Shown here one piece after another: positions 33,496 to 46,380 of a stretch of 64,000 nucleotides of DNA. The position numbers and the translations under genes were made by a program. How positions within the stretch are numbered: the stretch's first letter is position 1; each line of letters opens with the position of its first letter. Location: assembly GCA_037157565.1 (NCBI GenBank), contig JAZHRO010000012.1, forward strand, positions 8,520,501-8,584,500. Reading direction: 5' to 3'. Source of the stretch: Thalassia testudinum (Eukaryota; Streptophyta; Magnoliopsida; Alismatales; Hydrocharitaceae). A model generated the notes under the pieces. The model was not told where the DNA came from and searched no databases. It saw nothing but the letters and a program-made list of their open reading frames with translations.

Positions 33496-35207
33496 TGATG
33501 AGTTGATTGTTCGCTTTAAAGTCGTTTGTAGTTTTATGTGGTGGAAAAATCGACTAATCAATATTTAAAAAGAAATAACCACTCGCAGAAGAGCGGGTTG
33601 TATCCACAGGGAGGCAATGACGTATTTAAATTCGCACCAGTTAAAAACGTTTGTTCGTAGTTAGTTTGGACAAGAATCAATACAAAATTGCCTTTAGATT
33701 AAGGTTGAATCAAGAAATCATGCTGAAATAGCAATTTTGAATAACTAGAGGATATTTGTTGCAATGCAGAATCAATAAAATATCATTAAAAATTAACAAT
33801 GGCAGAAAATGTAATTATTAATGGCCATGTTACTGTAGCAAAACAGGGGATTTTTTTCCCTTGGCCGTGTGCGACGAGGAGTGGATGGCCGGACGCGGGA
33901 AGCTCGGAGGAAGTTCCTTGGACCGAGGGCTTCGAAGCGGTGGTGGCGGCGTGTCGAGCGGCGGCCAGAGCCGGCCGGACAGAGCTCCGGCGGAGATGGC
34001 TGCAAGTGGTGCTGCAGCTGCTGTTGGCGGGCGGTGCGCGCGCTGCAGGAGGGTGCGCACTGGTTGGAGGGCGCGGGAGGACTGCTGCAGGCGTGGGTGC
34101 GCACTGCAGCCGGTGCTGCACACTGGCTAGAGGCGTGGGCACGCACTGTTGGCGGTGAGCGCGGTTGCTGCAGGCGTGGGTGTGCGCTGTGTTGGCGGTG
34201 AGCGCGGGTGTGAACAAAGGCTGAAGGGCGCACGGATGAAGGCTGCATGTGCGGGGGTGGTGTTGCGGGCGTGAGCAGTGAGACGCTGCAGGCGCGGGAG
34301 GCGCGGGTGTGGTGGAGGCTGTGCCCGCCTTGAGTGGATGCGGGAGTAAGCGGGTGAGGTTGCAGGCGGAAGGTAAGCGGGCGTGAGCGGTGAGGCGTTG
34401 CAGGCTGTGCCCACCTTGCGTGCGGCTGGAAGACGTGCGGGCGGAGTGGAGTGAGCGGGCAAGGGCTGCGATTCAGGTGCTGGAGGTGAAGTGGGCGGAC
34501 GGTGGTTGCTGCTGGAGTGGGGTGTGGCTTCAGACGTCCGAGAAATTTCCCGGGCATCTTAACTAACTGAGAAGATGATTGCAGCGATGGTGGTTGTTGA
34601 TGACGACGGTGAGGTGCTCACGGTAATGCTGACGAGCTCTAGATGGCGGTGTGGCCTGTCACACCACACGCCTACAGTGGTGGAGACTCGTCGCCACGGT
34701 TGAGGCCGGTGGTGTGGAATGGAAGAGAGAAGATCTCTCTGCACAGTGGTTGGTTGGTGGTGGAGGCCTCCCCCACTTAGCAGCCTCTCTCCTCCTTTTG
34801 TAGCTGCCTGCACAAATTTGAATGGAGAGGCGGGAGTAGATCCACCTTCTCCGCTGATCCTTGAATGTGCTTTTGATGAGGCTGGAGGCGTTGCAGCGGT
34901 AGCCGAGCCATTGCTGAGAAGAAGAAGAATAAAGGATATTATTAAAATATTATGGTTATTTATACACAAACCCTCAACTTTTATGTTAACTAAAACAATG
35001 TACCTAATTGGTTAACTAATTAGATGAATGCCATTCTAAGCTAATTCTAAATGCACTTAAAATATGAATGCAATGCATGGATTATGTAATTAAATTAAAA
35101 ATATGAATTAATCTATTTACATCCTAATTTATGCTAAATAAATGTTAGAATTAACTTAATGTCTCGGCACTTAAATACTTAAATAGCCCACAACTATGGG
35201 CTAATCA
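33496..35207 (-). mobile_element. 3' LTR of element B
   Basis: The 1712-base LTR reads on the - strand from TGATTAGCCCATAG and ends CAACTCATCA. TATAAATAA (- strand) is at 34956-34964. The decayed palindrome with GACGTCCG is at 34532-34559. The GC-rich tract (33860-34500) gives long chance open frames on both strands. Confidence 0.92.
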
Positions 35208-35246
35208 AATACCCCCATGCCTAGTTTTTGCTAGTCCCTAGCAAAA
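35208..35246 (-). promoter_or_regulatory. Polypurine tract and hairpin of element B
   Basis: On the - strand, arms TTTTGCTAG and CTAGCAAAA with loop GGA (35226-35246) precede CTAGGCATGGGGGTATT, next to the LTR start. The stem has nine perfect pairs. Confidence 0.8.
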
Positions 35247-36433
35247 TTAAGCGAAACCTAGCACTCCAAGTAGACTAGTCAACTCACTTAGTCTTCCTTC
35301 AGAAGCATATTAAGTTCAGACTCTAGACCCAAGGTTCCTAAGTAGTTGCTAAGTTACAGACTAGATCAGCTAAAGACGAGTTGCAGGCATAAGTTTCCCT
35401 GATTTCTGACTCTACCCTAAAGTTTATTGATCCCTGAGATTAAAGCATTCGTGCCTGTGCATTGGTCTGAGTTATTTGAGTTAAAGGAAATTTTTATATA
35501 TATATATATATATTTTTGTTTGCTTGATTCTTCTAAGTCTAACCTCAGATCAGCTATCAACACGGTCTGTGTTGGATTCATTGTCCCCATTACCATACCT
35601 CGAAGGGTGCCTGGCTTTCGATGCTTCGAGATAGCACCAACCATAACGACCTCAAGAACTCCTGGCAATCGACACTTCGAGATAGTATCGCCCATGGATT
35701 TATTAAGTGAATTCAGGCCTATAGCAATCGGCACTTCGAGATAGGGTCGCCCATGGTACCTGAACCGCACAATGCGCTTACATGCCCCCAGTAGGATGGA
35801 TATCCTAAGAGACAAGCGCCGAGGAGGTAATATGTTATCATCGCATCCTCAAGGTGAGTATATACTCCACCTCTCCTGCGGTGGGAACTCTTCCAATCAA
35901 AATGTGTTTTCAAGCCTCTCCTAAGTCAAAACTAAGAGAACCAAATCTCTTTTCAGAAAGAAAGAAATTAAGTTAATTACCAGACCAAGTGTGTGAAATC
36001 TGGATGCTTGGGTTACAAGGACCCGTAAACCAAAAGGTAGAATAAGACTCCAGGTACTACCCCACTTTTTAACTCAAACCCTAGCTTCCCTTCCTCAACC
36101 TCTTGAGGAATGGTCCGCAACTGAACTCCTACTTAAGTTTTTAAGTCCACAAAGGACCCTAAAGGTCTAAAGCTAGCAACTCATTTAGCTTCTAAAGTTT
36201 GACCCTAGAATTAATTTAGTCTACCCCAGAGTTCTGATTTGCTTAAGAATGCAGGACTTAGCCAGTTAAGCTCAAAACTTTTTTTTTTTTGTCATTTTCT
36301 CTTTTTTTTTTTATATGCATGCTATAAACAAAATGCCTCAGGTCCTCTCCCCCATGCCTAGTTCAAACAATGTCCTCATTGAAAACAAAAATAGCTAAAG
36401 GAAGATATTACCTGAGGCGGAGAATGGCAGGAG
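35247..36433 (-). other. 3' untranslated region of element B
   Basis: No gene is seen. It contains a TA microsatellite (35495-35512), three copies of the CCATGGGCG module (35609-35643, 35660-35697, 35719-35754) and the second polypurine-like motif (36349-36380; - strand AATGAGGACATTGT then CTAGGCATGGGGG). Confidence 0.65.
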
Positions 36434-39400
36434 CTAAGGCTCCTCAAGAGTGACTTCGTCAACCAGATGGCCATCTAAAGTTATGTACGGTTTTAACCGT
36501 TGATCATTGACAATAAAGGGAGTTGCTGAAGAGGAAGGATTTTTGATCTCCACAACTCCATGCGAAAATACTTTGGTGATTATGTAAGGCCCATCCCAAC
36601 GAGATTTTAACTTCCCAGGAAAAAGCTTAAGTCTGGAATTGAAAAGCCAGACTTGTTGATTGGGCTCAAAGGTCTTTCAAAGAATAAACTTATCATGTAA
36701 GATCTTAGTTCTTTTTTTATAAGCTTGAGAGGTGTCATAAGCATCATTCCTCAGCTCCTCAAGCTCACTTAATTCTAGAAGTCGTGTCTTACCTGCCTTC
36801 TCTAAATCCATGTTAACACTTTGAATAGCCAAAAGTGCTTTATGTTCCAACTCAACAGGTAAATGGCATGCTTTTCCATACACAATCTGAAAGGGAGAAG
36901 TACCCAAAGGGGTCTTATAGGTCGTTCGATAAGCCCACAAAGCATCATCGAGCTTTTGGGACCAGTCTTTCCTATTAGGTCTAATGGTCTTTTCCAAAAT
37001 ATTTTTTATCTCCCTATTTGATACTTCAACCTGGCCACTTGTCTGAGGGTGGTAAGGGGTAGCAACCTTGTGAGTCACTCCCAAACTCTTGATTAACCGA
37101 TTGAAGTGGTGATTTCGGAAATGAGGTCTCCCATCACTTATAATAGTCTTGGGGCAGCCGAAACGGGATATGATATTGGCCTTCACAAATTTCAAAACCA
37201 CAGAGTGGTCATTTGTGCGCGTAGGAATGGCCTCTATCCATTTAGAGACATAATCAACTGCCACCAAGATATATTCAAAACCATGGGACGACGGGGAGGG
37301 GGCCATAAAGTCAATTCCCCACACATCAAAAATTTCAACAGATTGAATAGGATGTTGAGGCATTTCATTCTTCTTCCCAATCGTTCTAGTCCGTTGACAT
37401 CTAATACATGCCTTAACAAAATTATGAGAATGCTTAAATAAGGAAGGCCACCAAAAATCGGACTGGAGAACCTTAAAAGTAGTTTTCTTAGAACCAAAGT
37501 GTCCTCCACAATGAAGTTCATGGCAAAAACTCAGCACACTTTGTTGTTCCTCTTCAGGCACACAACATCTGAATACTTGGTCTTGTTCAATTCTAAATAA
37601 TTCTAGCTCTTCCCAATGAAAATATCTTGCTTGAGAAATGAATCTCTTTCTTTTCTGCTCATCCCAAGAGCCCGGAGTTTGTCTAGTGACCAAGTAATTT
37701 ACAGTGTCTGCATACCAAGGTAAAGTTGGTGTTACCGCCATCAGTGTTTCATCGGGAAATGTCTCGCGAATGTCTCCAGAAAGAGAGTCATTAAGAGGAA
37801 GGTGAGACAGGTGGTCAGCCACAACATTTTTTACTCCTTTCTTTTCACGTATTTCCAAGTCAAATTTTTGAAGGAGTAAGATCCACCTAATCAGACGTGG
37901 CTTAGAATCTTTCTTAGCAATGAGATGTTTCACTGCTGCATGATCAGTAAAAATAACCACCTTAGACTCAAGTAGATAAGACCTAAACTTCTCTAGAGCA
38001 AAAATTATAGCAAGTAATTCTTTTTCAGTGACGATGTAGTTTTGTTGAGGTTCGGTTAAAGTCTTGCTTGCATAATACAGCACATGAGGTCTTCCCTCAG
38101 CCCTTTGTCCAAGGATTGCTCCCACTGCATAATCTGAAGCATCACACATAAGCTCAAATGGGAGTGTCCAATCAGGAGCTTGGAGAATAGGCGAAGAGAT
38201 CAAGGCCTCCTTTAGAGTTTGAAAGGCCTCGACACACTTTGAATCAAAACTGAAGGAAGATTCCTTTGCCAACAAGTCACAAAGTGGCCTAGAAATCTTA
38301 CTAAAATTTTTAATAAAGCGCCTATAAAAGCCAGCATGGCCCAGAAAGGATCTAATTTGTTTGACATTCGTAGGCAATGGAAGTTTGGAAATAGAATCAA
38401 TCTTGGCTTTATCTACTTCCAAACCTTGCTCGGATACAACATGCCCAAGTACAATTCCTTTCTGTACCATGAAGTGACTTTTCTCCCAACTGAGGACTAA
38501 ACTAGTCTCCTTACATCGTTTCAACACATTCTCCAGGTGCAGGAGACACTGGTCGAAAGACGAGCCATAAATAGAGAAGTCATCCATAAACACTTCAACA
38601 CACTCATCAATCATGTCCGAAAAGATAGACATCATACACCGCTGGAAAGTTGCAGGGGCATTACATAATCCAAACGGCATACGCCTGAATGCAAAAGTAC
38701 CATAACGACTCGTGAATGTCATCTTTTCCTGGTCATCAGGAAAGACTGCCACTTGATTTTACCCAGAATATCCATTGAGAAAGCAATAGTACTTATTCCC
38801 TGCCAATTTTTCGAGAATTTGATCAATAAAAGGCAAAGGAAAGTGATCCTTCTGGGTAGCGGTGTTCAGCTTGCGGTAATCAATACTGACCCTCCATCCA
38901 GTTGAGAGTCTAGTGACAACTTGTTCACCTTGGTCGTTGAGTTCCACAGTAAAGCCTGCCTTCTTTGGCACCACATGAATGGGACTGACCCATTTACTGT
39001 CAGCAATGGGATATATGATCCCGGCATCCAACCACTTCAGGATTTCCTTTTTTACAACCTCCCTCATATTATGGTTCATACGTCTCTGCATGTCCCTAAA
39101 AGGCTTGATGGAATCAACAGTATAAATGTGGTGCATGCAGAGTGTAGAGTCTATACCCTTAATGTTAGCAATGCTCCAAGCAATAGCTTCCTTGTGCCTA
39201 GACATGCATTCAATCAAGGCTCCCTCCTGTGCCTCAGATAGCACAGCCGAAATGATAACGGGGAGCGTATCATTGGCACCTAGGAAAACATACTTGAGAG
39301 TGTCAGGGAGGGGTTTCAACTCAAGGTTGGGGGCTTGTATGGTTGAGGGTTTCATAATAGATGTCCCCATCTTAGGTAGCAAATCTACCTTCAGCGGAAA

Positions 39401-41848
39401 TGATGGAGGAAGAGACTCAGCAGAAACTCCTAGCAATTCCTCTAGTTCTAGTATATCCCCTTCACATTCCTCCAAGAGATGGGAATGCTCATTTAGCATG
39501 ACATGCTGAAGGGGGTCATCACATAACATTGCAGGAGTTGCCTCTTCAATCAGGTCATCTATCACCTCAACTTGAGAACAATCCTCAAGTCCAGCTTGTT
39601 TGTAAGCATCAAACACATTAAACCGGATTTTCCTGTTCCCAAAGCCCATTTTCAATGCCCTAGTATTGCAATTGATTGAAGCATGCGAAGTTGCAAGGAA
39701 GGGGTGGTCCAAAATGATGGAGGGTTTGGTTGGCTTGTTGGTAGGGTCAGTGTCCAAACCTAAGAAGTCAACGGGAAAGAAGAAATCCTCCACTCTTATG
39801 AGGACATCTTCCAAAATTCCCCGTGGTGTCTTAAGTGATCGATCAGCAACTTGAAGGATTACAGGGCTAGGCTTCAGATTGCCTCCCCGAAGTTATTCAT
39901 ACACGTAGCTTGGATGGATGTTCACCCCCGCACCCAGATCAAGTAGAGCCTCATCAATTTGTAAGTCACCAATAACTACAGAGATGTATGGGGCTCCTGG
40001 GTCCTTAAGTTTCGGGGGTGTGCCATGTTGAACAATTGAGCTAACAGAATCAGGCAGGACAACTTTTGATTGGACCTGTTTTCTAGATTGCCGCTTTTTC
40101 GTGCACAGGTCCTTTAAGAAGTAGGCATAAGACGGAATCTGCCTGATAACTTCAAGCAAAGGCAGGTTAATCTGCACTTGCTTGAAAGTTTCCATAATCT
40201 CATCCGTCTTATCTTTGGCTCCAGATGAGCCAGCAGAAGTCTGCCCAGAGGTGGATAAGCGCTCTGGAAAAGGCATTCTCGATCTCTGGGTGGAAGGGTT
40301 GTCATGTCGAGTAAGGGGTGGAACGGGGGTAACTTCTTCCGGTGAGGTGATTTCAAGCGGAGAAGATTTGGGCAAGTCTTCTCCGGTGGGGGTGAAAGTC
40401 GGGGTGGATGGTTTTTTAGGGGGTGAGACTATAGGAGCATCGGGTTTGGAAATTTCTATCCCACTCCTCAGAATAGTCATTGCCTGAGCATGCTCCCTAA
40501 AGACAATCCCTTTTCCTTTAGGATTTTCCTCAGCAGCACTGGGGAGCTTCCCAGTCTCCCTCTGTCTAACGGCCTCAACAAGGTGTCCAATTTGTGATTT
40601 CATCTCATGTATAGCCTTGTCTTGAGATTGGATGATGGCACTTTGACTTTCTTGCATAGTTTTCAACATCACCTTCAATTCATCCATCTCAGAGGTTTTA
40701 GGTTGGGCAAAGGTCTGAGGTTGATTCATTTGATGGTTTTGAAAGGATTGTGGTTTGTAATTCCCTGAATTTGACACATTTCCTTGTCTCCATGAAAAGT
40801 TTGGGTGGTTCCTCCATCCCTCATTATAAGTGTTGGAGAAAGGGTCATTACGAGGTCTTGGACGGAACCCTTGAGCAGCATTCAAATCTGCTTGTACAAG
40901 CTCAGGGAATTGGGAGGCTAAGTGGCAATCCATAGTGGCGTGTGTATTGCCTTGACAAATTAAGCATTCGGAAGCTTGGAATGTGGAGGTGTTAGGTATG
41001 AATGAACTCGAGTTTGACATAAGCCTTTCCATGTTTTGATTCAATAATTGAATCTGATAGGCTAAATTCTGGGTGTCCCTTGCCTCATTCGCCTCCAACT
41101 TTCTTTGCATGAGAGTGGGCTTTCTATCCATGTAGGCAGAATTCAAGTGAATAGAATTCTCACTCAAAGTATCAAATAAGTTCCCAGCTTCATCCTCAGT
41201 CTTAGATAGAAAGGTTCCTGCACAGGCACCATCCACAGTTTGCCTATGTGAATCATTAAGTCTGGTGTAGAACCTTTCAACCAATTGCCATTTAGGCACC
41301 TGGTGATGTGGGCAAAGTCTCAGCAAGTCGTTAAAGCGCTCCCACGCATCATGGAATGCTTCCCCATCCTTTTGAACAAAACTCATAATTTCCCTCCTAA
41401 AGTGATTTGTTTTGCTCATGGGGAAGTACTTCTTCAAAAACTCCTTCTTCAGGGCATCCCAAGTATTTATATTATCAAGGGTGTGATACCAGTACTTGGC
41501 TTTGTCCTTTAGGGAGAAGGGAAAGAGGGTCTGCATTTGAGCGTCATCAGTAACGCCCTGCAGCTTCATCGTGGAACAGACCTCGGTGAATTCGTCAATA
41601 TGCCTGTAAGGGTCTTCCCTAGTAGTACCATAAAAGGAGGGTAGCAAGGATATGGTACTACTTTTGATCTCATACGGATTGTCCCCTCCAGGTCTACGTA
41701 GTGCAGGGCCAGCTTGATTGGATGGGATGAAATATTCCTTAAGGCTCCTTTGACCGGCCATTTCTACCCTTGGAAGGTCTCTTCTTAGAATTCTTTCAGG
41801 TTCAGGATCAAATACAAGTTGTCTCCTAAGAGAACGCCTACCAAGCAT
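36434..41848 (-). pseudogene. gag-pol: Gag-pol polyprotein of element B, three in-frame stops
   Basis: One frame of 1805 codons (stop included) has no frameshift. Gag core is at residues about 62-215 (FSLKDKAKYWYHTL, WDALKKEFLKKYFP), and the zinc knuckle CLICQGNTHATMDC at 295-308. Aspartic protease DLGAG is at 637-641. RT FMDD is at 38579-38590. RNase H (TDHAAVKHL), integrase finger (HCGGHF ... CIRCQ) and core follow with all three acidic residues visible ([22 protein letters not shown]). The tail ends at TAG 36434-36436. Stops are TAA 39893-39895 (just after the protease motif), TAA 38759-38761 (RT, in the conserved GYSGYN region) and TGA 36677-36679 (integrase tail). Each is one base from a sense codon. 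The frame starts at the first Met, 1.2 kb after the primer site. Confidence 0.93.
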
Positions 41849-43043
41849 GCACTACAAACACAATTCAAAAGGACTTGTTTGGTCTTTACAGATTTAGGCT
41901 TTTGACTTTAGTTCAAATTGTAGGTGACAAAACAAGTTGCCCAATCAATTGCGCGCCTATTGTCAACCTTCGAAATGCCTAAAAAGACCTAGTTGGAGCT
42001 TAGGTATTCTTCCCTAAATCTCAAATGGTCAAGTAAATCCAAAGATGGAAGATCGAGGGATGCAAATAGGCCAAAGCCTTCCTTTGAAGCTGTGCTTTCA
42101 CGGTGCTTCTCAACTACCCCCAAAAATCTGTGATAGGGTATCCCCCTCTTTAGATTTACAAAGCCTTTGATCTTAAGTTCTGAACACTTCAGAATCCAAC
42201 AGTAGGAGGGCTCTTGTCCTAGTCGTTTCAAGACTTAGAAGTGTCTAAATGAGTGTGCATTCACCGCAAAAGGATTTTGAATTTTGAATCGCACACCACG
42301 TTTTAAAATCAAGTCCTTGATTTTTAGATGTCCCTCCTTTAATTAGTCCTATTTTTTCGAATATATGTGACCACTTGTTAGATCGCTTCATGACAAACTT
42401 TGTGGTCTTTGAATTAAATCCAAATGCAATGCGTGATCAAGAATATGATGCAAAGTAAGAGAATGCGTACCTTGCTTCCAGCAATCAACGATGCAAGAAT
42501 GCACGCAATGCAGAGAAGTAAATCTAGAGGCTGCTCATACAGACCTAAATGGTTCGTCCTAAGGCAGGTAGCTTCTAGCAGGCAGCTCATTTTTTTTTTA
42601 TTTTTTTATTTTTAAACTACTTATGCACAAGCAAATAAAAGTAATCAATAAACTAAAAACCTAAATCTAAAGAAAAGGGAATAGGCTCCCAAAAATTACC
42701 CAACATGGGCCTAAAACAAAATCGGGGAACAAACCCCTCAAAATATACCCCAAAACAAGGGTTTCAAACCAAATGCAATGAAAAATTAAATCTAAAGTCT
42801 TAATTCTATTCTAATCAGATTGGCGACTAAATATCCAATGATGACCGTCGCGTCCTCGTCCTTCTCCTCCTTTTCAAAATAGCTCGTCCAATTCTCCTCT
42901 GGCGACGTCAAGGGTCGCCTCTCACAATGGCTGATTCTTGCACAAATTTTCTCGCACAGAAAAGAAAATAATAAATGGTCAAATCACTGTGCAATTGACA
43001 AATAATCAAAATAAAATCAGGTGAAATTATTGCGTCTATTGCC
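41849..43043 (-). other. 5' leader of element B
   Basis: A 1.2-kb leader between primer site and gag. It is AT-rich with T-run 42591-42613 (A-rich on the sense strand). The small open frame at 41989-42231 (- strand) has no recognised domain. Nothing else is supported. Confidence 0.5.
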
Positions 43044-43061
43044 TTCCTGGCAACGGCGCCA
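43044..43061 (-). promoter_or_regulatory. Primer binding site of B (tRNA-Asp)
   Basis: On the - strand it reads TGGCGCCGTTGCCAGGAA, with 16 of 18 bases as in the tRNA-Asp complement, two bases inside the 5' LTR. Confidence 0.9.
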
Positions 43062-43063
43062 TT

Positions 43064-44806
43064 TGACGAGTCGATTGTTCGCCTTAAAGTCGTTTGCAGT
43101 TTTATGTGGTGGAAAAATCGAGTAATCAATATTTAAAAAGAAACAACCACTCGCAGAAGAGCGGGTCATATCCACTGGGAGGCAATGACGTATTTAAATT
43201 CACACCAGTTAAAAACGTTTGTTCGTATTTAGTTTGGATAAGAATCAAGCCAAAATTGCCTTCAGATTAAGGTTGAATCAAGAAATCATTATGAAATAGC
43301 AATTTTGAATAACTAGAGGATATTTGTTGCAATGCAGAATCAATAAAATATCATTAAAAATTAACAATGGTAGAAAATGTAATTATTAATGGCCATGTTA
43401 CTGTAGCAAAACAGGAGATTTTTTTCCCTTGGCCGTGCGCGACGAGGAGTGGACGGCCGGACGCGGGAAGCTCGGAGGAAGTTCGTTGGACCGAGGGCTT
43501 CGAAGCGGTGGTGGCGGCGTGTCGCGCAGCGGCCGGAGCTCCGACGGAGATGGTTGCAAGCGATGCTGCAGCTGCTGTTGGCGGGCGATGCGCGGGTTGC
43601 AGGCGGGTGCGCGCTGGCTCGAGGGCGCGGGAAGACTACTGTAGGCATGGGTGCACGCTGCAGCCGGTGCTGCAAGCTGGCTGGAGGCGTGGGCGCGCAC
43701 TGTTGGCGGTGAGCGCGGTTGCTGCAGGCGTGGGTGCGCACTATTGGCTGTGAGCGCGATTACTGCAGGCGTGGGTGTGCGTTGTGTTGGCAGTGAGCGC
43801 GGGTGTGAACGAAGGCTGAAGGGTGCACGGATGAAGGCTGCAGGTGTGGGGGTGGTGTTGCGGGTGTGAGCAGTGAGACGCTGCAGGCGCGGGTGTGGTG
43901 GAGGCTGTGCTTGCCTTGAGTGGATACGGGAGTGAGCGGGTGAGGTTGCAGGCGGAAGGTGAGCGGGCGTGAGTGGTGAGGCGCTGCAGGCTGTGCCCGC
44001 CTTGCGTGCGGCTGGAGGACGTGCGGGCGGCGTGGAGTGAGCGGGCAAGGGCTGCGGTTCAGGTGCTGGAGGAGAAGTGGGCGGACGGTGGTTGCTGCTG
44101 GAGTGGGGTGTGGCTTTAGACGTCCGGGAAATTTCCCGGATGTCTTAACTGATTGAGAAGATGATTGCAGCGACGGTGGTTGTTGATGACGACGGCGAGG
44201 GCGGTGCACGGCGAGGTGCTCACGGTAATGCGGACGAGCTCCAGATGGCGGTGTGGCCTGTCACACCACACGCCCACTGTGGTGGAGACTCGTCGCCATG
44301 GTTGAGGCCGGCGGTGTGGAATGGAAGAGAGAAGATCTCTCTGCACAGTGGTGGGTCGGTGGTGGAGGCCTCCCCCACTCAGCAGCCTCTCTCCTCCTTT
44401 TGTAGCCACCTGCACAAATTTGAATGGAGAGGCGGGAGCAGATCCACCTTCTTCGCTGATCCATGAATGTGCTTTTCATGTGGCCGGAGGCGTTGCAGCG
44501 GCAGCCGAGCTGTTGCTGATAAGAAGAATAAAGGATATTATTAAAATATTATGGTTATTTATACACAAACCCTCAACTTTTATGTTAACTAAAATAATGT
44601 ACCTAATTGGTTAACTAATTAGATGAATGCCACTCTAAGCTAATTCTAAATGCACTTAAAATATGAATGCAATGCATGGATTATGTAATTAAATTAAAAA
44701 TATGAATTAATCTATTTACATCCTAATTTATGCTAAATACATGTTAGAATTAACCTAATGTCTAGGCACTTAAATACTTAAATAGCGCACAACTATGGGC
44801 TAATCA
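43064..44806 (-). mobile_element. 5' LTR of element B
   Basis: The 1743-base LTR has termini TGATTAGCCC and ACTCGTCA on the - strand. The TATA box TATAAATAA is at 44555-44563 (- strand). The 28-base near-palindrome at 44118-44145 and the U5 block near 43180 (CCTCCCAGTGGATATGACC on the - strand) are clear. Confidence 0.92.
44118..44145. promoter_or_regulatory. GACGTCC-GGGAAATTTCCC-GGATGTC palindrome
   Basis: A 28-base inverted repeat is centred on GGGAAATTTCCC, with one mismatched pair in the outer ACGT/ATGT arms. The left LTR copy (34532-34559) is more decayed. It lies in the B LTR upstream of the GC-rich tract. The outer ACGT core and inner TTTCCCGG resemble plant bZIP and E2F site types; binding is inference. 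Confidence 0.6.
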
Positions 44807-44980
44807 ATTATGGTCTGTAAGAGCGGACGAGGAAGGTAGACGGAGGGGCTCGTCGGAGTTGGTGGAGATGGAGGTCAGGGAGAAGGGAAGAGGGGGTGTT
44901 TGGCCTCCAAACCAAGTGAAGGAGGTGAGGCATGCCCTGGGTGTGCTTTTATAGGCCATAGAGGTTCTTCCAAACCTTGG

Positions 44981-46380
44981 CTTTCGACACTTCGAGATAG
45001 TGCCGCCCATGGCGTTCTGTAGCTAAATTCAAGCCCTGGCAATCGACATTTTGGGATAATCCTGCCCATGGCACCTGAACTGGCACATGGTGCTACCATG
45101 CCCCTAGGATATTTAGTTATCCTAAGTTACAAGCACCGAGGAGACGGTATGTTATTGCACATCTTCAAGGGGAATTTTCTGCCTCTTCGCACTGGGAACT
45201 CGTCCAAATCAACTTGTGTTGATAAGTTGCTCCTAATCTAGATACTTTTTCAGGATAGAATAAACGCTTTTGTGTGATTTTTATTATTAAGCGCACTAAA
45301 CCAAACTTGTGTGTGGATTAGGGTGCTTAGTTTACCGAGTCTTGTAAACCAGAAGTCAGTTAATGAAGCCGAATAATCCCTAAGCCTTAGACCTAATACA
45401 TAAGCTTTGCATTTTCCTCAATCTCTTGAGGATTATCCAGATCTTAACAGATATGTGAATGTTTAAGCCTTAAAACAAGCCCAAGAGGCCTAGGATCAAC
45501 ACTCATACTAATCTCTTTGTCTTTTTGTTATTCTAGGACTTAATTTCTTTCTTTAGATTTGGTCTAGAACTTTAGTAGATTCCATAATCATTTAATAATG
45601 ACTCCCTTTTTTGTTTCAAATTGTAGCTCCTTTTTAACATTTAAATCACCTCTCCTTTTTCCTCCTCAAGAATGGTATGCAATGATCTCTCAAAATTTCC
45701 TCCCCTTTCCATTTTTTTTGTTCTTTTTCAATTTTTTTTATTTTTTTGGTTTTTTGAATATGAGTAATTTTTTGTGAGAACCCTTTACAAACTTGAATTT
45801 TTATATGTTTGCACTTTAACACCCCCCATGCCTAAGTTTTGCAATTTCCTCATTGTAAATAGGAGGGTATGAAATCAGTTAGGTTCAAGGATTAGAACAG
45901 GGTCAATGGGTGGGTGAACGGGTTGGGGTGACTGTTGCGGACAATTTCAAGCTTTGATACAAGTACCAAAGGTGGAGTCGACTGTTCTAATTGATGAACC
46001 CTAAAGTGCAATATGAGTTCAGCAAAGAGTTATGCCAAAAAGATTTCAGGTTTTTCAAAAAGATGACGGGTTGCCTCCCATTAAGCACTAAGTTTAATGC
46101 CATCAGCTGGGCGCAATAAGCTCAAGGAGATGTGATTGGCTGCATGAGTGATTTGATGGTTCAGAATCTGATGGCCATAGATAAGTATTAAAGCATGGTG
46201 AAGAGTCATTCCAGGATGTCTCTGATATGGATCAAGTTGATTTGTTTCTAGATGATCTTCCTTGAAATCTTGCGGAGGAATCATTCGGAAGGTGTAGTGG
46301 TCATGGGATTTTGAAATAGGTTTGTCATGAGTCCAGGACTCAACAGAGAAGGATCTAATATCCTAGATGTGTGGTTCCTC
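44981..46380 (-). other. 3' untranslated region of element C
   Basis: It holds two CCATGGGCG modules (44981-45012 and 45034-45070), a T-rich stretch near 45710-45765, the second polypurine-like motif (45822-45854) and the hairpin TGGGAGGCAACCCG (46067-46080), all on the - strand. No gene is supported. Confidence 0.6.

Larger units (their letters stand above)
33496..44806 (-). mobile_element. Element B: nearly complete Athila-like retrotransposon
   Basis: Two LTRs (33496-35207 and 43064-44806) flank leader, gag-pol and 3' untranslated region, 11.3 kb in all. Duplication GTTAT (33491-33495) and ATTAT (44807-44811) differ by one base. The empty site in the right LTR of C reads GCTCGCTATGGTC, confirming the insertion point. 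The coding frame has three stops and no frameshift. This is the best candidate in the window for the source family of enzymes. Confidence 0.93.
31876..44980 (-). mobile_element. 3' LTR of C, split by B and truncated
   Basis: The parts are 31876-33495 and 44812-44980; B and its duplication lie between. It aligns with the right LTR up to GGTTCTTCCAA (right copy 52110-52120), then jumps at about 44980 into the CCATGGGCG module of the 3' untranslated region. The last 0.9 kb (U3), the polypurine tract and part of the interior are deleted. It retains the GTGGGAC hairpin (32729-32747) and a TATA box (CTTTTATA, 44946-44953). Confidence 0.8.

Noticed and set aside
33793..34557. 254-codon - strand frame, Pro/His/Ala-rich, with counterparts at 43398-44209
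   Set aside because: It is in the GC-rich part of both B LTRs. Frames differ between the two copies because of indels, so there is no sign of coding selection.
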